Source: Dorea longicatena
Lineage (GTDB): Bacteria > Bacillota > Clostridia > Lachnospirales > Lachnospiraceae
Assembly: GCF_025150085.1 (NCBI RefSeq)
Contig: NZ_CP102280.1
Coordinates: forward strand, 697,001 to 761,000
DNA length: 64,000 nucleotides
Direction of reading: 5' to 3'
In this document: one piece after another, positions 8,571 through 17,079 of the stretch
Numbering within the stretch: position 1 is the first letter of the stretch
Layout: the number at the start of each line of letters is the position of its first letter
The notes under the pieces: generated by a model
The model's input: only the letters and a program-made list of their open reading frames with translations
What the model was told of the DNA's origin: nothing
Databases searched by the model: none
Position numbers and translations under genes: made by a program

Positions 8571-9107
8571 ATGATTAATAAGGCAATTGAATTTGCCACG
8601 AGAGCACATGCGGGACAGTTCAGGAAAGGAACCAGGAGGCCATATATTGTGCATCCGATCGAAGTGGGAGATATTGTCTCAACGATGACGCAGGACGAGG
8701 AGATTATCAGTGCAGCAGTTTTACATGATACGATTGAAGATTGTGAAGGTGTATCGAGAGAAATCCTTGCACGGGAATTTTCGGAACGAGTGGCAGGAAT
8801 TGTAGCACAGGAAAGCGAAGATAAAACCAAGACATGGATGGAACGCAAGTCTGCAACGATCGAACATATACGAAATGCACCGAGAGAAGTACAGATGGTA
8901 GGATTGGCGGACAAGTTATCGAATATGCGCGATATTGACAGGGATTATCCGGTATATGGAGAAGAACTATGGAACCGTTTCAGGATGAAGGATAAAAAGA
9001 TCATAGGCTGGTATTATATAGGAATCAGAGATGCGTTAAAAGATGCATTTGAGGGAGTAGAAGCTTATGAAGAGTACAGCAGGCTTGTTCATAAGAATTT
9101 CGAGTGA
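8571..9107 (+). CDS. HD-domain hydrolase, small alarmone hydrolase-like
   Basis: An HD-fold protein of 178 residues resembling the (p)ppGpp hydrolase domain of SpoT/Rel and the stand-alone MESH1 proteins. Seen are AHAGQFRKGTRRPYIVHP (His28), the metal pair His52-Asp53 in LHDTIED with Glu56-Asp57, and LADKLSNMRDI near residue 118. There is no synthetase, TGS or ACT domain. Hydrolysis of ppGpp or NADPH is known for the family; the actual substrate here is inference. The gene is followed by acylphosphatase with a hairpin between. Confidence 0.85.
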   Translation: MINKAIEFATRAHAGQFRKGTRRPYIVHPIEVGDIVSTMTQDEEIISAAVLHDTIEDCEGVSREILAREFSERVAGIVAQESEDKTKTWMERKSATIEHIRNAPREVQMVGLADKLSNMRDIDRDYPVYGEELWNRFRMKDKKIIGWYYIGIRDALKDAFEGVEAYEEYSRLVHKNFE

Positions 9108-9169
9108 AGAAAGTTATGCAAAAGAAGTTGAAAATATTCGCTTTTCTTGCATAGCGGAATGTAAAAAGG

Positions 9170-9196
9170 CAGGGTATTGCGTAGCGCAGTACCCTG
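9170..9196. other. Intergenic hairpin between the HD gene and acylphosphatase
   Basis: A 12-bp stem, CAGGGTATTGCG facing CGCAGTACCCTG, closes on a 3-base loop. No T run follows on either side, so it is unlikely to be a full intrinsic terminator. It lies 22 bases upstream of the acylphosphatase start and may affect mRNA stability or translation. Confidence 0.55.
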
Positions 9197-9218
9197 AATT
9201 ATTCAGAGGTGGTAATAG

Positions 9219-9491
9219 ATGTCGGAAGTAAGAAAACATATGATATTCCATGGAAGAGTACAAGGCGTGGGATTTCGTTATACAGCAAAATATCTGGCAA
9301 GATCTATGAATCTGACCGGATGGGTGAAGAATGAATATGATGGGACGGTAGTTATGGAAGTACAGGGAAGAGAGACTCTGATCTTTGAACTCATGAAGGG
9401 ATTGAACCGGAACCAGTTTATCCAGATTGACTGGATTGATACCGAAGAGATGGAGCCGGAACTGGAAAGTAGTTTTGAAGTAAAGTATTAA
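9219..9491 (+). CDS. acyP: Acylphosphatase
   Basis: Acylphosphatase, 90 residues, which hydrolyses carboxyl-phosphate bonds such as acetyl-phosphate. The phosphate-binding loop is GRVQGVGFR with Arg20, and the catalytic Asn is in GWVKNEYDG near residue 38. The C-terminal FEVKY is typical. The AGAGGTGG ribosome site precedes the ATG. In a cell that makes acetyl-phosphate by glycine reductase, such an enzyme could drain that pool, but no link is visible in the sequence. Confidence 0.95.
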   Translation: MSEVRKHMIFHGRVQGVGFRYTAKYLARSMNLTGWVKNEYDGTVVMEVQGRETLIFELMKGLNRNQFIQIDWIDTEEMEPELESSFEVKY

Positions 9492-9572
9492 GAAGAATTT
9501 TCTGTGTACACTGTTAAAATAAATATGTTATACTAAAAGTACTTTAAAAGAGGGCGGATAAGGAGAAAATAA

Positions 9573-10163
9573 ATGGAAATAGAAACAGACAACAAAAAAA
9601 GTGTAAAAGGAAGAATCGTAACAGCGGCATGGCAGTTGTTTTATGAAAAAGGATATAATGGAACAACGGTAGATGACATTATTGAATTGTCAGGAACATC
9701 CAAAGGATCGTTCTATTATTATTTTAATACCAAAGATGAATTGTTGAATACATTGTCGATTATTCTGGATGATAATTACGAAGTGTTAAAGACCAAGATG
9801 GATCCGGATATGAACTGTTATGAGAAGCTTCTTTATCTAAACTACGAAGCACATTCGATGATGGAAGAAAAGATCAGCATTGATCTTCTGGCTTCGCTTT
9901 ATTCAACACAGCTTGTAGCACAGGGGCACAGATCACTTCTGGATCAGAACCGGACATATTATAAACTGATCAGCAGTGTGATCGATGAAGGACAAAAAAG
10001 AGGAGAGATATCGGATGAAGTACCGGTGAATGAACTGGTCAGATATTACTCGATGTGTGAACGAGCGCTGGTTTCGGACTGGTGTTTGAACAAAGGAGCA
10101 TATTCATTGGGAGAATATTCCAAACAATGTATGCCAATCATGTTGGAACATTTTAAAAAATAA
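9573..10163 (+). CDS. TetR/AcrR-family regulator
   Basis: A TetR-type regulator of 196 residues. The helix-turn-helix spans about residues 14-58 (RIVTAAWQLFYEKGYNGTTVDDIIELSGTSKGSFYYYF). The C-terminal ligand domain is divergent and carries no motif I can assign. It begins with ribosome site AAGGAG and ends at a hairpin shared with the convergent GntR gene. No transporter or enzyme is divergently placed next to it, so the target is unknown. Confidence 0.9.
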   Translation: MEIETDNKKSVKGRIVTAAWQLFYEKGYNGTTVDDIIELSGTSKGSFYYYFNTKDELLNTLSIILDDNYEVLKTKMDPDMNCYEKLLYLNYEAHSMMEEKISIDLLASLYSTQLVAQGHRSLLDQNRTYYKLISSVIDEGQKRGEISDEVPVNELVRYYSMCERALVSDWCLNKGAYSLGEYSKQCMPIMLEHFKK

Positions 10164-10176
10164 GAGATATACAAAG

Positions 10177-10215
10177 AACTTGCCAGTTGCAGATCGCGCA
10201 GCTGGCAAGTTTTTT
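10177..10215. terminator. Terminator between the TetR and GntR genes
   Basis: AACTTGCCAG with TTGC inside pairs with GCAG and CTGGCAAGTT (14 bp, one G-T), followed by six T. It is placed between convergent genes and may act both ways. Confidence 0.8.
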
Positions 10216-10229
10216 ATATACGTATTTTA

Positions 10230-10871
10230 TTAATGCATTTTTAATGCGGTGTTACGGCCGGTTCCGAAATGGTCGTTTTTCAAGATTTCAAACGCTTTCT
10301 CATAGTTTCCCTTTCTCATATAAGAAATCATTTTTTTCAGATTGTCATTTGTTCTGGGGATTTTCATCCCGTTTCGGATAGAATACTGGCCAATGCGGAT
10401 CAGTTCGGAAAGATTATTTTCATAGATCCGGTTGATTCTGTCATTGTCAAAAATACTGATAATTTCCATATGCATGGCAGTATCTGCAATCTCCCATTCA
10501 TACAGATCGCCTGCAGCGGCGCACATACGCACGACTTTCTCTTCAATACGGTAAGAATACTCTTCGTACCGCCCGGAGGTAAAAATCTGACGGAAAGCGG
10601 CCCCCTCTAATAATTCCCGTAACTGATAAATCTCATTGATATCTTTATCTGTAATTTCTTTTACAGTCATAGATTTGTAATAGTCCGAGACAATAAGTCC
10701 TTCGACCTGAAGCATCTGGATCGCAGTGCGTACCGGGCTTCGGCTCATTTCGAGCTCTTTGGTGAGCATAGCCTCGGTAAGGACCATGCCCGGAGGATAG
10801 GTAAGATTCAGAATATTTTCTTTGATGGTATGATAAGCCTGTGTGGCAAGAGACGGACTTTTTTCTGCCAT
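10230..10871 (-). CDS. GntR-family regulator with FCD domain
   Basis: A FadR/FCD-type GntR regulator of 213 residues from ATG 10871. The winged helix is at about residues 6-72 (AYHTIKENILNLTYPPG, then SRSPVRTAIQMLQVEGLI). An all-helical FCD ligand domain follows, with a DTAMHMEI segment giving Asp/His metal ligands. A TTG six codons upstream is in frame, but GAAGGGGG lies at the right distance for the ATG. It is divergent from proC, and the gap carries four GTATAC dyads, the expected operator type for this family. Autoregulation and control of proC are therefore likely; the ligand is unknown. Confidence 0.88.
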   Translation of the reverse strand: MAEKSPSLATQAYHTIKENILNLTYPPGMVLTEAMLTKELEMSRSPVRTAIQMLQVEGLIVSDYYKSMTVKEITDKDINEIYQLRELLEGAAFRQIFTSGRYEEYSYRIEEKVVRMCAAAGDLYEWEIADTAMHMEIISIFDNDRINRIYENNLSELIRIGQYSIRNGMKIPRTNDNLKKMISYMRKGNYEKAFEILKNDHFGTGRNTALKMH

Positions 10872-10945
10872 AGTAAATGCCCCCTTCAAATAGTACTTTC
10901 ACAATAACGTAGTAAGTTATAGCAGTGCATATCAGCTTTTATATA

Positions 10946-10977
10946 AAAGTATACATTTTCTGTATTTGTATACAAAT
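10946..10977. promoter_or_regulatory. Paired GntR operators at the regulator promoter
   Basis: Two dyads have GTATAC cores at 10949-10954 and 10968-10973, 19 bp centre to centre. The second is the perfect 14-bp palindrome ATTTGTATACAAAT. It overlaps the -10 box of the minus-strand promoter, so bound regulator should block its own gene. Confidence 0.7.
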
Positions 10978-11004
10978 TATAACGTGTTTTCAAAGAAAAT
11001 TCAA
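10976..11004 (-). promoter_or_regulatory. Promoter of the GntR gene
   Basis: On the minus strand TTGAAT (11004-10999), a 17-base spacer and TATAAT (10981-10976). It is back to back with the proC promoter. Confidence 0.65.
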
Positions 11005-11013
11005 GGTTGTGTG

Positions 11014-11042
11014 TTGACTTTTTGAGAAATGAGTGATATAGT
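11014..11042 (+). promoter_or_regulatory. Promoter of proC
   Basis: TTGACT at 11014-11019, a 17-base spacer and TATAGT at 11037-11042. The predicted start lies near 11049, just before the downstream operator pair. Confidence 0.65.
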
Positions 11043-11055
11043 CACAGTAGAAATG

Positions 11056-11086
11056 ATTTGTATACAAATTTAAAAAACGTATACAA
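11056..11086. promoter_or_regulatory. Paired GntR operators at the proC promoter
   Basis: GTATAC cores at 11060-11065 and 11079-11084, again 19 bp apart. The first repeats the exact 14-bp palindrome ATTTGTATACAAAT seen at 10964. Both lie downstream of the proC -10 box, a roadblock position. Confidence 0.7.
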
Positions 11087-11173
11087 AAGCACGGAGCGAA
11101 CATAACAGATTGTTTATGTGTCACGTGCCGGGAGCAAAAAGAACATAACAGGTTAAAAAGGAAGGTAATAAGG

Positions 11174-11968
11174 ATGAAATTAGGATTTATCGGTACAGGT
11201 AACATGGCATCAGCAATTATGGGCGGAATTATCAAGAATAATGTAATTCCTGCAGAAGAAATTATCGGGGCAGATCTTTTTGCACCTGGAAGAGAAAGAG
11301 TTCAGAAAGAATACGGAATCAATGTAACAGCAGACAATAAAGAAGTTGCACAGAAAGCAGAGACAATTATTCTGTCTGTAAAACCACAGTTTTATGAGAG
11401 CGTAATTGCTGATATCAAAGATGTTGTGACAGACAAACAGATTATCATTACAATTGCACCAGGTAAGACACTTGCATGGCTTGCAGAACAGTTTGGAAAA
11501 GATGTAAAGATCGTTCGTACAATGCCTAACACACCGGCTATGGTTGGAGAAGGTATGACAGCAGTTTGCCCGAATGAACATCTTACAGAAGATGAGATCG
11601 CATATGTAAAGAGCCTTCTGGAAAGTTTCAGCCGTGCAGAGATCGTTCCTGAGCGTCTGATGGATGTAGTAACAGCAGTAAGTGGAAGTTCACCGGCGTA
11701 TGTATTCATGCTGATCGAAGCTATGGCAGATGCAGCAGTTTCAGGCGGAATGCCAAGAAAACAGGCTTATCAGTTTGCAGCACAGGCTGTTCTTGGAAGT
11801 GCAAAGATGGTTCTGGATACAGGAAAACATCCTGGAGAATTAAAAGATATGGTTTGTTCACCGGCAGGAACAACAATTGAAGCTGTTCGTACATTAGAAG
11901 AGCTCGGCTTCAGAAGTTCTATCATTGAAGCTATGAAAGTATGCGAAGAGATGTCAAGAAGCTTATAA
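11174..11968 (+). CDS. proC: Pyrroline-5-carboxylate reductase
   Basis: ProC, 264 residues, reduces pyrroline-5-carboxylate to proline with NAD(P)H. The Rossmann loop is GFIGTGNMASAIMGG at the N-terminus. The conserved PNTPAMVGEG lies near residue 118, and the C-terminal signature SGSSPAYVFMLIEAMADAAVSGG is complete, as is SPAGTTIEAV. The ribosome site AAGGAAGG is upstream. No proA or proB is adjacent. The divergent GntR operators suggest proC is controlled by that regulator, an uncommon arrangement. Confidence 0.96.
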   Translation: MKLGFIGTGNMASAIMGGIIKNNVIPAEEIIGADLFAPGRERVQKEYGINVTADNKEVAQKAETIILSVKPQFYESVIADIKDVVTDKQIIITIAPGKTLAWLAEQFGKDVKIVRTMPNTPAMVGEGMTAVCPNEHLTEDEIAYVKSLLESFSRAEIVPERLMDVVTAVSGSSPAYVFMLIEAMADAAVSGGMPRKQAYQFAAQAVLGSAKMVLDTGKHPGELKDMVCSPAGTTIEAVRTLEELGFRSSIIEAMKVCEEMSRSL

Positions 11969-12005
11969 GAATAACAAAAAATCAATAATAAAATATAGAG
12001 AAATA

Positions 12006-12044
12006 ATGGGCGGGAATTGCAGAAAATCTGCAATCCCCGCCCAT
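12006..12044. other. Strong hairpin after proC
   Basis: An 18-base stem with one mismatch, ATGGGCGGGAATTGCAGA facing TCTGCAATCCCCGCCCAT, and a loop of three A. No T run follows, so it may stabilise the mRNA end or act with a factor rather than as an intrinsic terminator. Confidence 0.6.
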
Positions 12045-12164
12045 TGCGTACGCTTGAGAAAGTATGTTAGAATTTCTTTCAGATGTCTGAAAAAGTAATA
12101 CCAGGTGTTGGAAGCAGATGGCTGCATTATTATATAGACAAATAGACAGGACAGGTGAGCAGAT

Positions 12165-12812
12165 ATGAAAAAAGAACTGGAATATTTTATGATTGATGGA
12201 GAATTCGGAGGAAATCAGGACTGGTTCACGAATATTGTTATGAATGTTGGTGGATGTGGAGCTGCAACGGCATGTGACAGCTGTATTTATCTGGCAAAAT
12301 ATAAGGGAATGAAAAAATTATATCCGTTCGATCTTGAACAGATGGATAAAGAAGCATACAAAAAATTCAGTCAGATTATGAAACCATACATCCGTCCAAG
12401 AGTTCAGGGCGTAAAAAAGCCGGAATGGTATATTGAAGGTCTGGCAAAATATATTTCAGATGTGAATGAAAAATATGGAACGGATTATCAGATTGATATG
12501 GAAAAATTCGACGGGACAGGTACTGCAGAAGAGGCAGAGAAGATCATATGCGAACAGATTGATAAGGGACTTCCGGTACCATATCTGATGTTGAGACATT
12601 TGAATGTTGAAAAGTACAAAGATTTCATCTGGCACTGGTTTCTTGTGGTCGGATATGAAAAGAATGAACAGGGTATGTGGATCGATGTGGCTACTTACGG
12701 GGAAAAAGTCAGACTGGATCTAATGGAGTTGTGGAAAACGGGCTGTGAAGAAAAAGGTGGAATCGTAATATATGAGTTGAAAAATACGGAGGTGCAGAGC
12801 AAAAACGAATAA
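12165..12812 (+). CDS. Uncharacterised protein with a papain/C39-like Cys-His-Asp layout
   Basis: A protein of 215 residues with no family I can name. GGCGAATAC (Cys31) starts a hydrophobic helix, and HWFLVVGY (His157) and WIDVATYG (Asp174) follow in the order expected of a C39-like or papain-like cysteine peptidase fold. There is no signal peptide. Further cysteines at 37 and 40 follow the first. It precedes the arylsulfotransferase-like lipoprotein by about 96 bases with a possible promoter between. The fold is inferred from motif order only; it could equally be a non-catalytic relative. Confidence 0.55.
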   Translation: MKKELEYFMIDGEFGGNQDWFTNIVMNVGGCGAATACDSCIYLAKYKGMKKLYPFDLEQMDKEAYKKFSQIMKPYIRPRVQGVKKPEWYIEGLAKYISDVNEKYGTDYQIDMEKFDGTGTAEEAEKIICEQIDKGLPVPYLMLRHLNVEKYKDFIWHWFLVVGYEKNEQGMWIDVATYGEKVRLDLMELWKTGCEEKGGIVIYELKNTEVQSKNE

Positions 12813-12908
12813 TTAAAATAAAAATGACCATATTTCATATTTTTAACACAAATTCTTGTTAAAATATTTATAACTGTGAAAAAATAATAAGAAAGTGGGA
12901 TAGAAAAA

Positions 12909-14582
12909 GTGAAAAAGCGAATCATGACTGCAGGAATGTTGGCTATGATACTTGCGATGGGAATGACAGCGTGTGCAAATGCAGACACGAAAGAGAAGAG
13001 CACAACGAAGAAAGAACAGGTTTCAGAGTCTGATGAAAAAAAAGAACAGAAAATGTCAGATAATGAAGCAAATGTAATGAATGAAAAACAGAAAAAAATC
13101 TATGAGAAGATCAAAAAAACATACAATGCAGAAGAGCAGCAGAAAATAGCGGACGAACTGGAAAAGAAAAAAGAATCTCAGGAGTATACACTGAGTAATA
13201 TGCTGATCGAATACAATCCTTTTGGAACCAATACACAGTCATTGTATGTTTATTTTGAGACAGATTCGGCGGTGAAAGTTTCTTATACGATTCATGTAAA
13301 GGAGGATGATATTGCCGACTTTAGCAGAAATGTATATCAGGATGAAGAGTATCAGAAAGAGCATGAATTTCAGGTGATCGGTCTGATCCCGGATACGGAG
13401 AATACGATTACATTCTATATAACGAATGAAGACGGTTCTACGGATACGAAGGAAATCGTATATGAGATGGGAAGTCTGTATGGAGAAGAGGCAGTACAGC
13501 TTGATACGGATGTAAAACAAAGTGCGGACAAGTTAGAAGACGGGCTGTATGTGGTACTTGGAAATGACAGTCCTTCTATGGATTTTATGTATTATTATGA
13601 CAATAACGGAGTCTTAAGAGGAGAAGTTCCTCTTCTGGGATACCGAAGTCACAGGCTTATCTTTGACGAGAATTCGATGTATTACAGTATTTCCGAAAAG
13701 AAGATGGCACAGGTGAACCGTCTTGGGCAGGTAACAAAGGTATATGATCTTGGCAATTACAAATTGCACCATGATTATGTGTTTGATGAAAATGGAAATA
13801 TGTTGATTCTTGCAACTGATACGACGCAGGACAGCGTGGAAGATATCGTGTTGAAACTGGATGTAAATTCCGGTGAGGTGACAGAGGTACTGGATCTGGG
13901 AGATCTGTTTGGCGAATATAAAAAGACCTGTGTGAAAAATTCTTCCGATGAACTGGACTGGATGCATATCAACACGATTCAGTATATAGGAAATGGGTCA
14001 GTACTTTTAAGTTCAAGAGAGACGTCAACAATCATCAAAGTAGATAATATCTATGACGGGCCGGTGGTTTCTTATATGATCGGTGAAAAAGATTTCTGGA
14101 AAGATACTTCTTATGTAAGTCTTCTGCTGAATAAGAAAGGAGATTTTACAATACAGGGTGGCCAGCATACGATCACATATGAGACAGATGAAAGCCTTGC
14201 GGACGGGCAGTATTATCTGTATATGTTTGATAATAATATTGGAATCAGTGAGACAAGACCGGATTATGACTGGTCGTCGATAGGTCTGAAAGTAAGTTCT
14301 GCGGTTGACGGAAAGAATTCCAAGTATTACAAATATCTGGTGGATGAAAATGAAGGTACATTTGAACTTGTAGATTCGTTTAAAGTACCTTATTCCGGAT
14401 ATGTCAGCAGTGCGCAGGAAACAGGAGATAATGTACTTGTAGATTCGGGATTAAAGGGGACTTTTACAGAGTATGATGCAGATCATAAAGCAATTGTAAC
14501 TTATAAGATGGATTATGAGAAATTTATTTATCGTGTATTCAAATACAAGTTTGATGGATTTTATTTTGAAAAAAGTGAATAA
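12909..14582 (+). CDS. Arylsulfate-sulfotransferase-like lipoprotein
   Basis: A protein of 557 residues from a GTG start. A lipoprotein signal peptide ends at MTAC (Cys about 21), followed by a Lys/Glu-rich linker to about residue 95. The rest matches the AssT arylsulfotransferase family, a beta-propeller enzyme that moves sulfate between phenols. Candidate catalytic residues are His287-His288 in LHHDYVFDENGN, His353 in DWMHINTI, Arg370 in SSRETSTI and His420 in GGQHT, the same set and order as in E. coli AssT (His, His, Arg, His). It would act outside the cell on phenolic sulfates. No DsbA/DsbB partner gene is adjacent. Confidence 0.82.
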   Translation: MKKRIMTAGMLAMILAMGMTACANADTKEKSTTKKEQVSESDEKKEQKMSDNEANVMNEKQKKIYEKIKKTYNAEEQQKIADELEKKKESQEYTLSNMLIEYNPFGTNTQSLYVYFETDSAVKVSYTIHVKEDDIADFSRNVYQDEEYQKEHEFQVIGLIPDTENTITFYITNEDGSTDTKEIVYEMGSLYGEEAVQLDTDVKQSADKLEDGLYVVLGNDSPSMDFMYYYDNNGVLRGEVPLLGYRSHRLIFDENSMYYSISEKKMAQVNRLGQVTKVYDLGNYKLHHDYVFDENGNMLILATDTTQDSVEDIVLKLDVNSGEVTEVLDLGDLFGEYKKTCVKNSSDELDWMHINTIQYIGNGSVLLSSRETSTIIKVDNIYDGPVVSYMIGEKDFWKDTSYVSLLLNKKGDFTIQGGQHTITYETDESLADGQYYLYMFDNNIGISETRPDYDWSSIGLKVSSAVDGKNSKYYKYLVDENEGTFELVDSFKVPYSGYVSSAQETGDNVLVDSGLKGTFTEYDADHKAIVTYKMDYEKFIYRVFKYKFDGFYFEKSE

Positions 14583-14636
14583 TCCATAAAAATGATATAG
14601 AAGTCTTTACGGATAAGGATTTATCCGCTAAAATGG

Positions 14637-14661
14637 AAGCGTCGGTTTTGCCGGCGCTTTT
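14637..14661 (+). terminator. Terminator after the arylsulfotransferase gene
   Basis: AGCGTCGG pairs with CCGGCGCT (one G-T), followed by TTTTG. A second hairpin, CGGATAA with TTATCCG, lies just upstream at 14610-14627. Confidence 0.7.
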
Positions 14662-14666
14662 GTAAT

Positions 14667-14710
14667 GCTATGCGTTCATAAGGAGCTGCCAGTGGCAGGT
14701 CCTGTAGATA
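14667..14710 (+). repeat. Short post-terminator hairpin element, copy B
   Basis: GCTATGCGTTCATAAGGA leads into AGGA (14681-14684) and CTGCCA facing TGGCAG and TCCT (14700-14703), fully paired around a 1-base loop. It sits between a terminator and the cyclophilin gene. See copies at 508 and 51417. Confidence 0.65.
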
Positions 14711-14734
14711 ACAAAAAGAAAAGAGGAAAATAAA

Positions 14735-15253
14735 ATGACAAATCCAATCGTAACAATTGAGATGGAAAATGGAGATATTATGAAAGCAGAACTGTACCCG
14801 GAAGTTGCTCCGAATACAGTTAATAATTTTGTTTCACTGGTGAAGAAAGGTTATTATGACGGACTGATCTTTCACCGTGTCATCAATGGATTTATGATCC
14901 AGGGAGGATGCCCGGACGGAACAGGAATGGGAGGCCCGGGATACACAATTAAAGGAGAGTTTGCTCAGAACGGTTTCGCAAATAATCTTGCTCATACAGA
15001 AGGTGTACTTTCTATGGCAAGAGCTATGCATCCGGATTCAGCAGGTTCACAGTTCTTTATCATGCATAAAGCTGCACCACATCTGGACGGTGCATATGCT
15101 GCATTTGGTAAGATCATCGAAGGAATGGATATTGTAAATAAGATTGCTGAGACAGATACAGACTACAGTGACAGACCGCTTGATGAGCAGAAGATGAAAA
15201 AAGTAACCGTTGATACAATGGGAACAGAGTATCCGGAACCGGAAAAAGCATAA
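14735..15253 (+). CDS. Peptidyl-prolyl cis-trans isomerase, cyclophilin type
   Basis: A cytosolic cyclophilin of 172 residues that speeds proline isomerisation in folding proteins. The active-site blocks are FHRVINGFMIQGG (catalytic Arg in the FHR), GEFAQNGFANNLAHTEGVLSMARA and the DSAGSQFFIMHK segment. There is no signal peptide. It has its own ribosome site AGAGGAA and lies about 77 bases before the ECF operon, which may be co-transcribed; no terminator is seen between them. Confidence 0.95.
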   Translation: MTNPIVTIEMENGDIMKAELYPEVAPNTVNNFVSLVKKGYYDGLIFHRVINGFMIQGGCPDGTGMGGPGYTIKGEFAQNGFANNLAHTEGVLSMARAMHPDSAGSQFFIMHKAAPHLDGAYAAFGKIIEGMDIVNKIAETDTDYSDRPLDEQKMKKVTVDTMGTEYPEPEKA

Positions 15254-15330
15254 GAAAAACATAAGAAAAAGAAACGAAACAGCAGAATCATAGCAACTTC
15301 CAACACATATGACGCGGAGGAAAATAAAAG

Positions 15331-16185
15331 ATGGAAATGATCCAGACAGAAAAATTAGTATATGAATATGAAAAACGTGATGAAGAAGGCAATGTGATTG
15401 GAACATCGCGTGCTATTGATGAAGTGGATATTGAAGCAAAAGAAGGACAGTTTATAGCAGTTCTCGGACACAATGGTTCCGGTAAATCAACGCTTGCGAA
15501 GCATTTAAACGCAATTTTAGTTCCGACAGAAGGTTCCGTATGGGTGAATGGAAAGAATACAAGTAATCCAGAAGAACTCTGGGATGTAAGACAGTCGGCA
15601 GGAATGGTGTTTCAGAATCCGGATAATCAGATCATCGGTACTGTAGTAGAAGAAGATGTAGGATTTGGTCCGGAAAATCTGGGAGTTCCGACAGATGAGA
15701 TCTGGCAGCGTGTAGAAGAAAGCCTGAAAGCAGTTGGAATGATCGAGTACAGACATCATTCTCCGAATAAGCTTTCCGGTGGACAGAAGCAGAGGGTTGC
15801 AATTGCAGGGGTTGTAGCAATGGAACCCAAATGCATCGTTATGGATGAGCCAACGGCGATGCTTGATCCGGTTGGAAGAAAAGAAGTCTTAAAGACGGTC
15901 CACAAACTCAGAAAACAGAAGAATGTTACAGTAATTCTGATTACGCATTATATGGAAGAAGTAGTAGATGCGGATAAGATCTTTGTAATGGATCACGGCA
16001 AGGTTGTGATGGAGGGAACTCCGAAAGAGATATTCTCAAGGGTGGATGAGCTTAAGAGCTATCGCCTGGATGTACCACAGGTGACAATCCTGGCAGATGA
16101 ACTTCGAAAACGTGGACTGGATATTCCAAAAGGAATCTTAAGAAAAGAAGAACTGGTAGAAGCAATTACGCATTTACAACAATAG
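15331..16185 (+). CDS. ecfA1: ECF transporter ATPase EcfA1
   Basis: First ATPase of the shared energy-coupling-factor module, which powers import of vitamins and metals by interchangeable S components. It has 284 residues. Walker A is GHNGSGKST, the signature LSGGQKQRVAIAG, and Walker B IVMDEPTAMLD followed by the switch His in LITHYMEE. The C-terminal tail is typical of EcfA. It is followed within 30 bases by ecfA2. No S-component gene is in the cluster, so this is the group II shared module. Confidence 0.95.
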   Translation: MEMIQTEKLVYEYEKRDEEGNVIGTSRAIDEVDIEAKEGQFIAVLGHNGSGKSTLAKHLNAILVPTEGSVWVNGKNTSNPEELWDVRQSAGMVFQNPDNQIIGTVVEEDVGFGPENLGVPTDEIWQRVEESLKAVGMIEYRHHSPNKLSGGQKQRVAIAGVVAMEPKCIVMDEPTAMLDPVGRKEVLKTVHKLRKQKNVTVILITHYMEEVVDADKIFVMDHGKVVMEGTPKEIFSRVDELKSYRLDVPQVTILADELRKRGLDIPKGILRKEELVEAITHLQQ

Positions 16186-16215
16186 AACATTTGATGTGAG
16201 AAATGGTGAGAAGAA

Positions 16216-17079
16216 ATGACAGACATTGCAATTAAGATAGAACATTTGAATTATGTATACAGTCCCGGGACTGCATACGAAAAACATGCACTCAAAGACA
16301 TTTGCCTGGAGATTCCACACGGTGAATTTGTGGGAATCATCGGTCATACCGGATCGGGGAAATCGACTCTGATCCAGCATCTGAACGGACTTGTGAAAGC
16401 AACGGACGGTGCGCTGTATTATAATGGAGAGAACATTTACCAAAATGGATATGATATGCGTGCACTCCGTAATCAGGTAGGACTGGTGTTCCAGTATCCG
16501 GAGTATCAGTTGTTCGAGATTGACGTACTGACAGATGTGTGCTTTGGACCGAAAAACCAGGGGCTGAGCAAAGAAGAGTGTGAAAAGCGTGCGTTGGAAG
16601 CACTGAAACTGGTAGGATTGAAAGAAAAATATTATAAATCTTCTCCGTTCGAGCTCTCGGGCGGTCAGAAACGAAGAGTAGCGATCGCAGGAGTTCTGGC
16701 AATGCGTCCGAAAGTGCTGGTTCTTGACGAGCCGACGGCGGGACTTGATCCAAAGGGAAGAGATGACATTCTGGATCAGATCGCATACCTGCATAAGCAG
16801 AGTGATATGACGGTCATTCTGGTATCACATAGTATGGAAGATATTGCAAGATATGCAGACCGGATCATTGTGATGAACAAAGGGTCTGTAATGTATAATG
16901 GTGCGCCGAAAGAGGTATTTGCACATTATCAGGAACTGGAAAAAATCGGACTTGCAGCTCCGCAGGTGACGTATATCATGCATGATCTGAAAGAAAAAGG
17001 TTTACCAGTCAAGGTAAATGTAACGACTGTAGAAGAAGCGGCAGATGAGATTATGCAGGCACTGGAGAAGAAGATATGA
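16216..17079 (+). CDS. ecfA2: ECF transporter ATPase EcfA2
   Basis: Second ATPase of the ECF module, 287 residues. Walker A is GHTGSGKST, Q-loop FQYPEYQLFE, signature LSGGQKRRVAIAG, Walker B VLVLDEPTAGLD and switch LVSHSMED. It pairs with EcfA1 under the EcfT scaffold. The ribosome site is GGTGAGAAGAA. The stop codon overlaps the ecfT start by 4 bases (ATGA), showing translational coupling. Confidence 0.95.
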   Translation: MTDIAIKIEHLNYVYSPGTAYEKHALKDICLEIPHGEFVGIIGHTGSGKSTLIQHLNGLVKATDGALYYNGENIYQNGYDMRALRNQVGLVFQYPEYQLFEIDVLTDVCFGPKNQGLSKEECEKRALEALKLVGLKEKYYKSSPFELSGGQKRRVAIAGVLAMRPKVLVLDEPTAGLDPKGRDDILDQIAYLHKQSDMTVILVSHSMEDIARYADRIIVMNKGSVMYNGAPKEVFAHYQELEKIGLAAPQVTYIMHDLKEKGLPVKVNVTTVEEAADEIMQALEKKI

